Origin: Sympetrum striolatum
Taxonomy: Eukaryota > Arthropoda > Insecta > Odonata > Libellulidae
Direction: 5' to 3'
Length of the DNA stretch: 64,000 bases
Assembly (NCBI GenBank): GCA_947579665.1
Contig: OX388351.1
Span: forward strand, 62,566,939-62,630,938
Positions 32,201 through 46,357 of this stretch are shown one piece after another. Numbering within the stretch: the stretch's first letter is position 1; every line of letters starts with the position of its first letter. Position numbers and translations under genes: made by a program. Below the pieces are notes generated by a model that saw only the letters and a program-made list of their open reading frames with translations, was not told the origin of the DNA and ran no database searches.

Positions 32201-33985
32201 ACACCGCCTCTCCTAGTTTTGCGATATTATTCTCTGTTAAAGATGACTTAAAGGGTATGTTACGGACATCATCTCATATTCCCTAGAAAAAGTTTTCTTA
32301 TTCGCAGCTTTTTTTCTAATGCTAATTTACTCAGTATATAAGTATTTGCCATAGTTCTATGCATCGATTACATTTTGAAGTAAAGTTCTATTAGATTTAA
32401 ATTACATGCAAATCTATCTTTTCAAATTGAACGACGTATTGCTAAAGAAATTTGTTGTGATCATACGGTAATAAGTAGAGGGGTAAAATAGTATATATTT
32501 TGGAATTCTAGGTTATTTTTAAGCCATTTCTCAACGACATAGTCCAAACGAATTGAAACGATGGCCAATTTCTCAGCTACATAGTCAACACATTATGGAA
32601 GGATAAGCTCATAGAATAGAAGTTCATACTATGACTGATCCGAACTGCAAACGGATCGTTTGACAACTTTTTATCCTACTTTGCACTTAGGCTGAGGGGA
32701 ATAATGCTATGGATTAAGGGAGCGTTACGCACAAAAAATTAAAAGGGAGGTTACAATGCGACAATGACATCCTCTTGAGAGTCTTCCTAACGCTGGAATT
32801 AATGGAGTAAAAAAGAAAGATTGTTGGTCGTTGAAGAGTGGGAATTATTCGGATAAACTGGAAAGCTGGGGCTTTTTACGTCATAGCTCTTATACGGTCA
32901 TTACTTGAATTCATGAATTCATTTTTTTATTAAGAGCTGAAAACATGGAGTGAATGATTATAAAAATTATGTAAAACTTGGTTTAATGTTACTTACTGAC
33001 ATAAAACGCAACTACCTCGTAAAGTATTTGAATAGACGAAATAAAATTTTCCAATATTCATCATACTGAGGCAATGATTTACCCACTAGCTAAAAAAGCA
33101 TACAACGGTTGTTCAGAGATAATGATTCACTACTTTGCAATAAAGCTGCTTTATGTGATGATAATAAGCATGTCTTTAACTTATTATAAACACTTTTTTC
33201 TTGCTTTTTGGTCGCTTTTGAAGATAACTGCGATGGCTCTTATAAAATCAATCATGTAACAAGATGATAGTAGAGTCTCTAAGTTTGTTTGATGCTTACA
33301 TTATTGATGCTATCTTACTCGTTACATCGATAATTCGTAGATTAGCCTCTCTTATATAGTTTCATTCACCATTTTCCTAAATATTTTTTTGTGATTCAAA
33401 TATTTGAAATTGGCGAATTGACCAGTAAAGGATAATTTATGCATTTCATGTGCCAAATAATTTACTATTGATTCTGAAACTATAAAATGAAGCTCTCACA
33501 AATTCGCTGAAGTCGCTGTTTGACAATGAGTGATTGGTTGTAACTGCAGAAGATTACGATTGAGGATTATATAATAAATCCCCGAGAATCAGCATGCTTT
33601 AAAACCATTAACTGTACCTCGAAAGAGCAATTAGAGCAGAGCGCATGGTAAGATTTTTCATCGGTTTGGGATCCTATTATTTTTAGTCAACAAAGGAAGC
33701 CATCGAAGATAAGTTGGGAAGCTTACTGTACTTTTTGCCTTTGCATTTGATTTAGATGGATGCTTATAAAATCAAAGTACATAAAAAATTTAAAAAATAA
33801 TACTAAAAGGCAAAAGGTTCTGTCAACTCTGATATGCCGTAGACGTCAAACCTCTCAATGCAAAAGAGGTTTAATGCATAAGCCTCAGGAAGAATGGCAT
33901 TTATAACGGCTCTACACTTACTTAGGGAAGGAACTGACGTGATAAGCTAGTGAAAATGTGGTTTGAAAGCAGTTTGTTGTTGGAA
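32201..33985. other. AT-rich stretch, no gene seen
   Basis: No recognisable coding block. A GAATTCATGAATTC palindrome lies near 32908-32921. Confidence 0.4.
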
Positions 33986-34270
33986 ATACCTTGAGGCGAA
34001 TGGCGTACGAGAGAAAATGGAATGGAAGACAGGAAATGGCGATGAAGAGAGAAAATTGCAGAGGGATCAAGAGGGGTAAATTTTGTAGGGGAGGGCAGAA
34101 ATGGAGAGAGGAAATGAGAAGATAAGGGGAAAAGGATAGAAAGAGGAGGGGGAGTTGTTAGGGTTTGAAGTGACAGATTTGTGGGGTCGGAGATAGTGGT
34201 GCGCGAAAGAGAAAGGGCAGATAGATAAGGGCGTCGAAAAGGAATGAGAGATGGAGGAAGAGATACATTC
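33986..34270. repeat. Purine-rich (GA) tract
   Basis: GAGAGA, GGAGGG and AAAGAG words dominate the plus strand. The 124-codon minus-strand frame across it (Ser/Pro/Leu-rich) is best explained by this composition. Confidence 0.65.
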
Positions 34271-35724
34271 AAATGCACGTAACTACGCGCATACAAGCGT
34301 GGAAAAATCTAATCAACTGGAGGACAGCGGAGTAACGAAGTTACTGACAGGTGGGAATGGATGCCACTAATGCTATGCTTGCATAAACAATTGCCTGACG
34401 CTGACAACAGATGTCACCGCGTGGATTTTTGCACATTAGAGCCGAATGAACAACAAAATCATATTTAGTTTGCAACATTGTGCAACGTTGAATATTTTTT
34501 TCAAGATTGGAGAAATTCTAATTCCTTAGGATAAAAGCTTTTTCAGATATGATTCGATTAACTTTTATTGAAGGAAACAATCTTATAGAGACAAGCTTTC
34601 GATTATATCATCCATACCAAAAACTATGACATATATTTGGCTTTAAAAATAGGATTTTTTAAATCGTTTATGTGGCGAGGTATTCAATACAATATTAATC
34701 CTAAAGCATAGGGATAAAACTGTCTAAAAACTATGTACAAAGTTAATAGAAATGCTACAGACGAGTATGGTTTAATAATGCAAATACTTTCATATATTTT
34801 GCAGCATTTGAGAATTAAATTGTACATTGACTAATATTAAAGATGTATGCATTGGTTCGGTCAGACAATGATCATGGCCGCAAATAAGCTTGAAGCTCTT
34901 TATGCGTTGTCAGGCTGTGCCAGGTAATTGGAATGGGAAGGGTATACGGGTAGGATATCGTTGAAACTTGCGGCTCCCCCAGGCCTCCCTGAGGGGGGGG
35001 ACCTTGTTATTTTAAATATATACATAAAAATACTAAAATGAAATACTTCAATTCTGACATAGATTGAGCCGTGTGGCTAAAATTGTCTATATACTCTGAA
35101 AAGGTAAAATAGGAAAAAACGGAAATTAGAAAACGAAAATAACTGTCTCGATAAATCACTCTAGTTTTTATAAGACCGAAGAGAGCTTACACGCTGCCCC
35201 TTCGGCCATTAATCCACTTTTATGCAGGTCATGAAATGGCTACGCAAGAGACATCTCCTGGTAATAAATGCATAACAAAACACGTATTATATCTTCGTTG
35301 GTGAGACTTTATACATGTCGCTGTTTTATTGTAAGGAATACAAATGCATTCTTTATAATAATACGTTGATAATCTACTGTACTCTTCTAAAATATAAGGA
35401 TATATCCTCTCATCTATGTGTTTTGAGGAACCATTTGCCATGAGGAAATTTGATATAACTCCCTACAAATTAAAACTATATCTTTTGGAACGTCATTCTT
35501 TTTCTTTTTTCTTATCATAAACCGAAAAGGAATTTTAAATTATGTAAAAAAGAGGTCAAAGAAAGGTTTTCATAACGTCGTATAATCAACACTAGCAAAG
35601 AAAGAAGAATATTCTATAAAATATTAAGAACAATTGGAGAGCATATGATTTTGAAAATATTGTTTAATTGATCATTCAATTCATTTAATTTGTTTTAAAA
35701 TATTCAGTTAGTCATAGAATGTTA
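34271..35724. other. No gene seen
   Basis: AT-rich apart from a CCCCCAGGCCTCCCTGAGGGGGGG patch (partly self-complementary, described here by its ends CCCCCAGG and CTGAGGGGG) at 34976-35000. No supported gene. Confidence 0.4.
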
Positions 35725-37375
35725 AGCCCCGCGTAGGATTTATCTAAGGTAAGTGCAACGGTTTAACAAATCATCCATTGTCCCCTTTTCCCGACTCTGT
35801 GAGGGCTTCCGTGGATTAGTGACCGCCATTTTGCCCCATCCTCCAACCATATCTCATCCCAAACCTTCCTCTTTTGCTTATGCCTTTGTAAATAATACCC
35901 TTCAATCATTCTCTTGGACTTTCCTTAGATCGTTTTCCTCTCTTCTTTTCTTCAAATACTCTTTGTTGCCAGTTGCCATTCCTTCATCCTCATCATGTGT
36001 CTAAACCATCTTAATCTCATTTTCTCAATCTGTACTTGCAGCCTTTCTATACACAAACTTTCCCTAATTCCTTCGTTCCTGATTCTGTCTCTCTGTTTTC
36101 TTTAAGATACTCCTTAATAACATCTCCATTGCTTGGAATCTACTCTCTTCTCGACCCGTTCCTCGAAGTTCCTAACAGCCTCCAGCTGTTGACCATTTAC
36201 CTCAATCTTTCGTCATTCCGTCTTATCTCAATCCATCGCCAATACGAATAAGAAAGGAGAAAGAACACTCCCTTTCTTTAATCCTGATTAAGCAGGAAAC
36301 TAGTTAGATCTTCCCATACAGGTTTTCACACAGTTCTGACAGTTCTTGTACATAGTTTTAACCACGTGGATTATTTTCTTCTCTACCTTTTTCTGTTTTA
36401 AGACTTCCCAAACTATTTTCCTCGAAATGCTATCGTTTGTTTTCCCTATGTCTATAAATACTGCTGTTAAGTCTTCGTTCCAGTTCCAGCTTCTTTCCAT
36501 TTCTTGCCTCATTGTAGATATGAGGTTGACGGTTTACCTTCCTCTCCGGAATCCGTATTTTTCTTCTCTCAATTCACCCTCTAGTTGTTTCCTCAATCTT
36601 TCATCTATCACTCTTTCAAATATCTTTGCCGTCTGTGAAATAAATTTTATTCCCCTGTAATTATCACACTGTTTCCTATCACCTTCTCTGTAAATTGGCA
36701 CAATCATACCTTTTTTCCAATCCTCTGGACCCTTACACGTCTTCCATACAACGTTGAATATTCTGTGAAGCCATGAGATGGTTTGTTGATCTCCTGCTCT
36801 AATTATACCCACGGTTACTTCATAAATGTCTGCAGATTTTCTTGTTTTCATCCTTTTTACTGCTCCATTAATTTCTGCCAGTGTTGGGCAACCTTCTAAA
36901 ATTTCTCTCTTCCTCCTTTATCTCTTCTTCCACTTCTTAACTTTCCCTCAAATTCTTGGGATTTAAAAGTTCCCCAAAACATTTTCCCCATCTTTGCCTT
37001 ATCTGTTTGGGGTTTGTCAGTATATCTCTGTTCTATTCTTTGATAAAGCAGTTTTCTATCCTCTCATTCCTATTGTTTTTCAGCATTCTGTGCACTATTT
37101 TCCTGTCTCCTTTAACATCTTTCTCCAAAAGTTTTGAAAACTCTTCCCAACATTTCTCCTTTTCTACTTCTATTACCTTTTTACACTCCCGTTTCTCAGT
37201 GTCGTAAAATATCTTTTCATCTTACCCTTTTCGCTTCTTACCTTTCTTCCATGCTTTTTTCTTTATGGCGTCTCTTGTCCTGTCATTCCACCAATCTGTT
37301 TCTTTAAAGTTCTTTTTACCTGATGTCCTACCACAAACCAACCCTAACCAGTCATCCAGGTTTAGTAAATGTTTA
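35725..37375 (-). mobile_element. Decayed LINE copy with endonuclease-RT linker, RT blocks and C-terminal block
   Basis: This is the most complete retroelement in the window. In minus-strand order from 37340 it has a linker motif ETDWWNDRTRDAIKKKAWKK (about 37303-37245), a Lys/Glu-rich spacer, then reverse-transcriptase motifs 0-2 (36851-36534), motif A (36512-36400), motif B (36295-36245), and the C-terminal RLRWFRHMMRM block (about 36015-35985). The pattern of WWN...K.AIK.K, NYRGI, YGFR.GR, GL..GSVLSPFLF and LRWF.H..RM points to the broad RTE/CR1-like range of LINEs; I cannot fix the clade. It carries several stops and frameshifts. The apurinic endonuclease domain is absent. The 3' end (about 35725) is approximate. 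Confidence 0.75.
35970..37340 (-). pseudogene. LINE reverse transcriptase pseudogene lacking the YxDD box
   Basis: WKKGMIVPIYREGD and CDNYRGIKFIS (from about 36745) are motifs 0-1, and EEKYGFRRGR (36563-36534) is the usual block before motif A. After a frame break, TAVFIDIGKTNDS (about 36477-36440) is motif A with its aspartates kept, although the usual LEKAYD-type run is altered. GLKKGSVLSPFLFVLAMD (about 36280-36230) is motif B; a stop follows immediately. The next block is IEVNGQQLEAVRNF, which normally comes after the catalytic YADD segment. About 50 codons including YxDD are therefore deleted. The rest contains RIRNEGIRESL and QIEKMRLRWFRHMMRM. It can produce no active enzyme. Confidence 0.8.
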
Positions 37376-37579
37376 AAAATCATTTTATTAAGATAAGGGC
37401 ATATATAGTAATGTAATTTAAATACGAGTAAGATAGTTAATGATCGCTATATGTTCTTTAACATATTTTATACGCCTTTTCAGAAGAGAAAAACTGAAAA
37501 TAAATAAATAAATACATACATGACGTATTTAAAGGATAAATTTATTAAATAAGTTCAGAGAAATTACGTTCTCAGATGA
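37376..37579. other. Short AT-rich spacer
   Basis: Separates the LINE from the dispersed repeat; no feature seen. Confidence 0.4.
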
Positions 37580-37800
37580 TGCAGCCAGTATAGTGCGACA
37601 CCCCTATTATACGGGTCGTTCATATACTACGAGGAAAATTAGGGACTTAGATGCTAGAACGAATCGTTTCAAAAGTTCATTTTTTCTGCGATTAATACGC
37701 GTAAGCCATCGATTAGGAAAATAGAGTCAAAGTGCCTGCACCCTCTGCCACACGCCGATAAGTGGCTTGCAGGGTTCTTACATAGACATGAAAATGTGGT
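37580..37800 (-). repeat. Dispersed ~200-bp repeat, copy B
   Basis: On the minus strand it begins near 37790 with CATGTCTATGTAAGAACCCT and continues GCAAGCCACTTATCGGCGTG, then TGGCAGAGGG. Further on lie a TCCCTAATTTTCCTCGT block and GGGGTGTCGCACTATACT. The order matches copy A at 11826-12030. No tRNA-like head precedes this copy, so the tRNA-like segment near copy A is probably a separate insertion. Confidence 0.6.
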
Positions 37801-40800
37801 ATTTTTTCGTGAGATACAATTACTATTAAATGAGTAATCTCAGAAGAAAAGTCAGTATTGGGAAAAAACAAGAGAAACAGAAAATTTGTTAAAGATGGGG
37901 CTTAACATGAGGAAAATACGTGAAAGAGAAAAAAGAAACACATCGTAAAAGCTGAGAGTTGAAAACCTTCGAGAAAAAATGACTGAAATCGGAGTAATGC
38001 TCAGTCTCTCGGCTGTGCTATTGAAACGCGCTCCTTGGAACGAGGATTACGGAGAATGGCGTCGTGATTGGCAGCCATGCACGCTTGTTTTGCCCCGCAC
38101 GCATTCTCCAAGAGCAGTCTTTTTCAATGTCTGCACTTTGCCGCCGTTCGAGGCATCGATAGCAGATCTCCTCCCTTCAATGCTCCTCATTTACATGATA
38201 GTCACTCTATGAAACCTCCCCCTCGCTCCATTTGCACCCAAGCTGAAATCTGATAACAAATTCACCGCATATGGTTTCGATAGAATGCGCGTATTATCCT
38301 CATCTCTTTCTGCGATGCATCAAGTTAGATCAATGCTCCGAACGTCTTTGCGCAATTTGGCAGGGAAGATTTCCTCGAAATTTCGTCTTCTATCTCCTTT
38401 TCAACTAGGCAGCGTTCGAAAGAAGTGGTCGCATTGTTACGCTACATAAATCATGTAAATGAGATGCTCCTACGATGACCTTATTCTGTTCCAGAATGTC
38501 TCATAAAATGGGAAGGATCTTGCATAGAAAAACGTGCTTGCTGCGATAGATATCTAGATTTATGTAGATACTATAATATATATGTTTCGTATGTATAATT
38601 AAAGAGTGCAGAATAATTAATAATTAGGGTTAATATCCCAACGTATAAACAGTGATGATTTTCAGTTTGCACTACAAAGAATTAGACCACATATCATCCC
38701 TAGACTATCTGACCATAAAACGGTTATCCTTTTTCCTCAGTTGATAAATTTATATCCAAAAAGCGAAATAATCTTGCTCTATTTTAACGTTTTACTTCCA
38801 TTCCCGATTTAAAAATTCTCCGTTAAATTGAATACCTAATTAAATTTTATCTATTCTTGTAGTTACAAAGTGTTGTTGTATGTTTCTGTTGATGTAATAA
38901 TTGTAATGCTATTTGCATCGGTCAAAAGTATGTTAACGAAAATATAGTGTTAATAACAAAATGAAAACAACATACTACACATTGTATTAACAAACTTCAG
39001 AAAAACTTTTCCTCCTATTCCCACTTTGTAACCATCTAACCACCATATTAACCAGAATTTTTCAACATCCATCCCATCATCCTCAAAACATCTAAAAAAG
39101 CCCTAAGTTAGACTTATTGTAAAAACTGCATATCTAGTAATATTTTTCTCACAACCTTATCAATGAATACTGATTTGCTCAGAATTTGTCTTCCATTCTA
39201 GTGACCATTCCACAGAAAATACGCCATCCCCTATTGCATGACTTATTTTGCTCTACATTATGTAGGTCACTTTTCCCTCTCCTCTTTCCTCTTTCTCTGA
39301 ACCCTCTCCTTCTCTTCCTTTTGCCTTTAAATGGTGCCCTGAAAACTTTGCCATGCATCTGATTATTTTATATTACGCTGTAACTGGTCATATGTTTCCT
39401 CAATCTACGGTTTTTGTTCGATTGAATTTTGTGGTACATACATACAGGCTTACCGCTAAAATTAATTTTTTTAATACTAAAAGAAACATATTTTCTATGG
39501 TTAGAACTTTTTAGTAAATGGTTTTAACAGGAAAGGCAATGCAGGTAATTTCATATTTCTGTTGAAACTCCATACATTGATGAACTATGTGTTCATCCAT
39601 TAACAGCCGCATCGTATTAAGTGTCTATTTTTTAATTCGAGGTTATTCCGAGAATTATTCACGTCCCAAAGCTCTTATGAGTTAGTGGAAAACCGTTTGT
39701 TAGGTTTAATACAATCTTAACACAGTTGCGACAACTTTTGGACTCAATCGGACGGTTTATTATCAATAATAATATGCACTCAAAATTAATTCTTGAAACT
39801 TTTCAATTAGAAGTTTTTCGTTGGGTAAATTGCTGAAAAAATATTTACTGCCGTTACTATATGTAAGTTTGTTTAAGACAATATTAAACTCACTTCTTTA
39901 TACTACATATTAAACCGGTTTGCGATCTTAAAGAATTTTTAATTCTTTAATTATAGAAATACACATTAAGAAATATGAAAGAAAAATACGATATTAAATC
40001 CTCCCTGGCACTAATATGGTACACGTCAGGGGGACAGCAATATTAAAGGTATTAAAATATAATTATAAAATTACTGTTTCTAATTGAAAGAACCAAATGA
40101 ATAGCATGTAATGATAAAATGCATACAATGGATTTTAATTATATAAAAATTAATATTAGTTGTATAATTAATAAATAAATATTGATAAAATATTATTAAA
40201 ATTACAAAATTATTTAAATCTAAATAAATTTAAATCATGGAATGTTAATTATAGTAGCGTTAAGTTGGGTAACTAAATTAATGTTTATGAAGTAGTAATG
40301 ATAATCCATCAATGATGTATGCATGGAACTTGTACCTCCTGAAATAGCGGATAGGCATAGGATATTCAGATAATAAATTGTAGTGGAAGAGATAAAAATA
40401 GGTACACTTCTTAGAAACTTTAATCAATACATATTTAGTTCCTCTCTTCCTTCAAAATCCTAAGAGAATTCCCCCAATCTCACTCTCCTCTCCCTCCTGA
40501 CAATAGACGGCTCAAAAAACGGCAAGACCTTTAAAGAGGACCATTTCTACATGAAATACTTGTCCCATGCGAAGGAGGCGGGAAAGGACGAGAAGAACGG
40601 GCGATAAAATAAATCGATTATTCTTTTATTTATTACCAACAGGTTCGATGGACTGTGACCGATACTATACGTTACTCCGTGAGGAAAATTCTTTTTTTCA
40701 TTGGGGCTTCGTTATTGCCTTTTTTTAAAGGCCGTAAAAATAGAAAGGGAAAGGAATTGGGCCGAGAACTGATACGCAAGAGGGAGTTTCTTAAAAGAGG

Positions 40801-43800
40801 AGATATCGATGGAAAGAGATTTTGGGAGAAAGAAATGCCCGAATGAATGGTCCCCTAATAGTAGATCGGGAATAAGAATCAACCCAAGTGAATATGCTTC
40901 CGCGCCCATGTCACGTTGGGGGGCTTATAAACGAGCTGATCATGATACCCAGCTCTCTCTTCGAACTACTTGCTGTCTCTTATTTAAACCAAGCCGATTG
41001 ATAGGTAAGGATTTCAAAAATGAATATATATAGGATTTAGCAATCACATGCTTACGACATACATACTTTAAATTATCAATTTATTCTCATTGTTTTAAAC
41101 ATGGTAATACACGGAGCATCAGTGTTATCCTTAAATCAGGAATGTATAATTCGCCTGTACAAGAGAAATTTCTACAATCGTATTCCATACTATTATCAGT
41201 ACTGTAATGTATACTATACTGCGTAATACTTGGGAAATAAACAAGAAAAATCTTTAGATTACAATTGTAATAATCAAGGTGAATTAAAAAAACTTTTAAT
41301 TCAGAAAATTTTTCAGGATATGTATCTTCGAGTAGTGTAGCAATGGAATAAACTCAAAAGTAGGAACGTAAATGTTAAAGAGTGAAAAATTACATTGCGT
41401 TCAACATTGAGATACAATAAGTGAGGTCCCTATTCTAAATCTTTACAAATACATTCAGAAGGAAGCGAGGGGTGTAACAAAATTGAGCGTTATAATTAAA
41501 CCTACGAGGTTACTCAGAAAATGCTGCAGATGTGTCTTAGAAAACAAGGTATTTCAAAAGGAAATGCCAAAACTTGTTTCTTGCGTATGCAATATCTAAT
41601 TCTCTGCGCGCAAATTGAGGGAGCGATGTGTACTTAGAAAATGTTTGCCTTCCTATGATTTTATTCCCTTTTCACTTCTATTCTACTCATATTAATCAAC
41701 TCACAAGCTGATTCACGCGCTTTATACTGAGAATTCCAATGGCTCCAACAAAAGGCGAACCTTCATGCATATTCACCGACCGTTATTGTTTATTATTCAA
41801 TGCATCTTCTATTGAACGAAACCTAAACGGGAACGGAAGCTATACGGCTAAAAAGGAAATGACCTCCTGAATAGTGAATTATTTAGCCGCTTCAATTTTA
41901 ATCGTGGTGAAATAATAATGGCGCTGGTTTTATTGCCGTGCGGCATAAAGGAGCACGATGCCAAAGGTGAGGTGGAAGAACAAATAGGAAAACAAAAGCG
42001 AATCGGCAAGGCGCTTTGTCTTTCACCTTGGCGAAATGTTCCGGTTGGGGATAAAGTGGGCCTAGTCTGGAATTCATGGAAATAGAATGTAGTGAGGGGT
42101 TTATTACAGGAAATCGAGGAGGAGGAATGGGGAGAGAGAGTGAGGAATTTAAGCAGCAAGAAGGAGTGAGAAGAGGGAATGATGAAAGAGGATTGGCGAA
42201 GGGGAGGAATTTTCGAGTGCTACTTTAATCTCTGCGCTAATGGTGCTTCTCGGTGCTTCTGCTTTAAATCTATCCAATAACATCTCGACTTCTTAGCGTG
42301 CCGATTTTATGCGCTCCTCGCAGGAAATTTTGCGAGGAAGAAAGCTCGATGCCCTTACGCCCTTCCTGTTCTTTTCTACTGCTCTAGAAAGTTCCGATAT
42401 TTATTTATACAACCCTGTGTGCTTACAGAGGAAGAGATCGTGATAGCAAGCCCGGTAGTATTTACTCGAAAATGAGCTAGGGATTCTATCTGAAGTAAAA
42501 TATTTTTCTTACTGACTCCGTGAAATAGAGTAACTTTCGAAAAGCCATGTAGTCAGCCAAATCGCCCATTAATCAACCGAACAAATTTAAGTAATTTTGA
42601 TATTACTATATTTAAATAGAACCATACTTATTCAAGATATTTTATTTGCAGCTGCTATGCGGGGAGGTAAAAATTTAATTTGTTTGATAATTGGTTAAAT
42701 AAAATAAGTCGAATCAAGTCATTCTACTAGTCGTTTCTGCAGAAAAACATGTTTTAATATGAATTTAAATGAACATCATCCGATAAAACGCTGCACTACA
42801 CGTAAGAAATTACATAATCAAAGGTGTTGAATGGAAGATAACAGAAAATGAGGTATTAGATGTTATACTGCGTGCGAAGAATTGTTGTGGAGTTTGCATA
42901 TTGGGTAGGAGGCTCGTGCTTTGGTTCTCTACGTTGGGCGAACATTGTATCCTATTGTAGCTCGTGATAAGGTCTATAAGATCTTTATTTAAAGTTTATT
43001 TTTATTAATAGTAAATTTTTGGTAGACATGTGGGCTTCTTTTATGTTACCAGTGAGAAATTTCGGAGAATTTGCAACTGCAGTTTGAGAAAAAATATGAA
43101 GTCTGGCGTTAGCGAGACTGAATATGCCAATTCACTTCTCAGCTACGACTGCTTTACTTTAGGCTGCCTTTCATTTGAAAGCCTTGCCATGAATCTGAGA
43201 GGAAAATTTACCTAAAAGTATGTCATTTAGACCGGGATTATGACATTCGTTTTATTTAGACATGCTACGTTACAATTAGGATGAGTTTTTTCTTATAGCT
43301 CCACGAAGAATAGTGTAAAGTACACTAAATAGTGTGCATGCGAATGAATAAATCTCCTTGCACGGAGTCACGGCGGCACAGAAGGAGAAAATAAAAGCGG
43401 GAAGCGAAATTATTTGAGAGGAATTGAAAGGCGGAGGGAACATAGAAAAATGAGGTTTAAAGGATTGAAAGCTTTCGGAAAGCTTTGCACAGACGGAGTA
43501 GCTCTCTTTGGAACTTTGATGCGAAAGGCAAAAAAACACTAAACCGATTATAGGTACCGAGAGACCTGCGGCAGAGGTGAAGCAAGAGACTTAAATATTG
43601 GAGTTTTTTATTTTAAGGTTAGCCGTACGTTTTCGTTTTCATAGTTGGACGAGTTTTTACTTTCCGCTGCTCTATTGAGCTGCGGTAGAGTTCAGGAATT
43701 AATTTTCCTGTTATTATATCAAATTAATCGTAATTAAATATTGGCCGATCGATAAGAAATGTCTCTAGATTGCTTTGGAAAGTTTTGAAAATTTTAACCC

Positions 43801-46357
43801 AAACACTTTTATGTCAATCTGCTGAATAGTTTTTCGGTATCATTGCCTAGTCAATTTATGCTTTAAAATATTTCAAACCGAAGAATTTTATGCAAATTGG
43901 CTGCAGGATTTTATGGAATTATAGGCATTTTTAAACTGTATAGTCATTTCCAGAGATAATAAATAGCTCTGAAGGATGATCGACACTTTATTTTGTGGTC
44001 GCTCAAGTTCTGTAACTCAACCTTTATTGTATTGGTTGTAATAGTTGACCTACATCTCAAAATAGCGCACCTATCATCATTATGCATGTACTTACTATCA
44101 GATGACTTCATTAAGTGAAATTCCTGCAAAAATAATTTAAGCGATGAATATTATGTATTACAATAAGAAAATGGTTTCATATGGTGCCAATGAGGCATAT
44201 CCGCCATCATCATATTCTGGCAGTTTATTGTATTGGGAAATTTGTAATGTGTATAGGGATGGATCTATAATCTAGTCCAGGCAGGAACTCGTGCCAATGG
44301 GTGGGAACTATCTCTATAAGACACCATCCTTCTGAGCTCATTTCCAATTATCTTCGAGATCAAGAAATCCAATTCTTGTGTAAAAATTTTGTCGTTTTTT
44401 AATTTATTTTAGGGTAGTGATAGCTTCTTTCTCTAATTTAAATCCAAGCTTCTCTTCAGATCTGCGCATGAATCTTAATAACTTGAAATAATTTTTGGTG
44501 CTACATAATAAGATACGGATAAATTGTTGAGGCATATTTTAATTAAGTCATTAAAATTTTTATTCTCTACATATTCAATACTGAGGAAAATATTTTATTA
44601 TAGCTTCGAGCTTAAAGAATTGGAGTTTGAACAAGAGTGATTATTTACTGAAAACTAGAGCGGAGGTACTGATACCGCTAAAACATCCGGAAGCTTTTAG
44701 CTGGAACTTTGAAAGCTTGCTTTTCAGAATAATGCTCTCTTGGGGGTCTCTGTTAGTCATTTGCAATGTCTAAAATCTCGATGGACTTGGGGTAAACTTC
44801 TCCATCGGTTCTCTACGGATCAGCTGGAGTCTGCTTGGAATCTCCACAGATCAGCCCGAGAAGCTTTCGTGTTCTCATGCGAACGCTCAAAGTCATCTCC
44901 GCAAACTTGTGCGAGAGAGCAAGAACGGCCTCTGCGTCCTACATAAACTGACTGAGCGAGGCACTTGAAATACTGTGATCCCATCCGTTGTTTGGATCAG
45001 TTTCAGATAGAGCCGTGGATTTTGACAAGAAGAAGTCTCATATTCTTTCAATGACAAGAAAAAGCTGTGCACCCTTGAATGAAAAAGCGAACGTTGAGAG
45101 AAGGACTAACTTAACGCGATCGTATTCTCTAGACTTAAAACAAATTTTTGGGTTGAGGGAGATCGTGCAGGAAGAATACTTGCTTTTTATTGGCGTATTC
45201 CTTGACCATGATATTCTTTCATTTATAAAAGTGTAAGTTTCTTCCTAATATGCATCAAATTGTCTCTTACTTCAAATAACGATGAAGAATAACTTATATA
45301 CTTATAAACAATTTTTCATAGATAATTTCGGTACCTGCTAAAATTAAAAATCAGCATCAAAGTTATAGTAAAAAATAAAAATTAAATTTATTGCTGACAG
45401 TATTTAGGAAAATGCTGGAGAAACTCATCCGATGAAATAATAAGATGTTTACTTTATCATGAAGACTGTGCGCGAAGAGTTGAACTTTTAGCTGTGAAAA
45501 ACGTCTTTAAGCAAAGAAAAATGATTTAAAAGAAGAATTTTATTAGAAATTGTTTCTAATTGTAGTATTTTTTTCGTTAAGAACAAAATTATTTTCAGGA
45601 AGTTTTTAGAAAGTTTTAACTTTCGTTTTTTAGGCAATTAGAAAACGAGTTCCTTTGACCACGAAATAGATGATTACTACTGTTAGATACTCTTTATTAC
45701 TATTAATTATTCAAATTATATAAAAAAATACAGTGCATAATCAATGTCAAACATCGTAATTAGTAAAAATTGATTAAGATGTGACTATACTTTCGTGGTA
45801 ATCATATCACCTAGGACAGATAAATGTATGTCCAATATAAGGACAACAACTAAAGTTCCCTATAAATATTTGGCAAAGTTGAGACCAAAATAAGTTCTAT
45901 ACATTTACAATGAATAAAATCATATTGCCATAAATATCTATAAACTATAAATTACCAGAGAGATCATTTTTAGGTTCAAAACAAGGAATTTTCTAATGTC
46001 CTCAAAATCTTCAGCCCGAACACCAGTTGGTATCTCAACTCTGAGATAAGCTACCAAGAGCTTGCAGAGGAATGAGATTTACTAGGTAGTATAGAGAGTG
46101 AGATACAATACTTATATGTATTGTAAATATAAAGTTATATACAATTAAAAGATGAACACTTAATTTCCCCATTGAAAGGAGGAGACCAAGATAAGTTCCT
46201 TAATGATGTCTATAATTATATTTTCATACGTGTAAAAAATCATAGATCCTAATAATTTTCGTGTATTAGGTGGTGCTGTTGCAACTGTGTTTATAAAATT
46301 ATGAGTCATTATTTAGGTAGATACAAGACAATTAACAATTTTAAAATTGGGTCAAAG
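37801..46357. other. Long stretch without a recognised gene
   Basis: Mostly AT-rich. GC-richer islands at about 37980-38420, 40500-40960 and 41750-42400 contain short frames (60-103 codons) on both strands with no recognised domain. Purine-rich patches lie at 42090-42200 and 43380-43450. No tRNA-like boxes, terminal inverted repeats or retroelement motifs were found. Some of the GC-richer pieces could be conserved regulatory DNA, which cannot be judged from one sequence. Confidence 0.35.

Noticed and set aside
33922..34296. 124-codon minus-strand frame
   Set aside because: It spans a GA-rich tract; the product is low-complexity Ser/Pro/Leu without motifs.
34976..35000. C-run and G-run patch as a terminator-like hairpin
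   Set aside because: A short, isolated, partly complementary patch in eukaryotic DNA; no transcript context.
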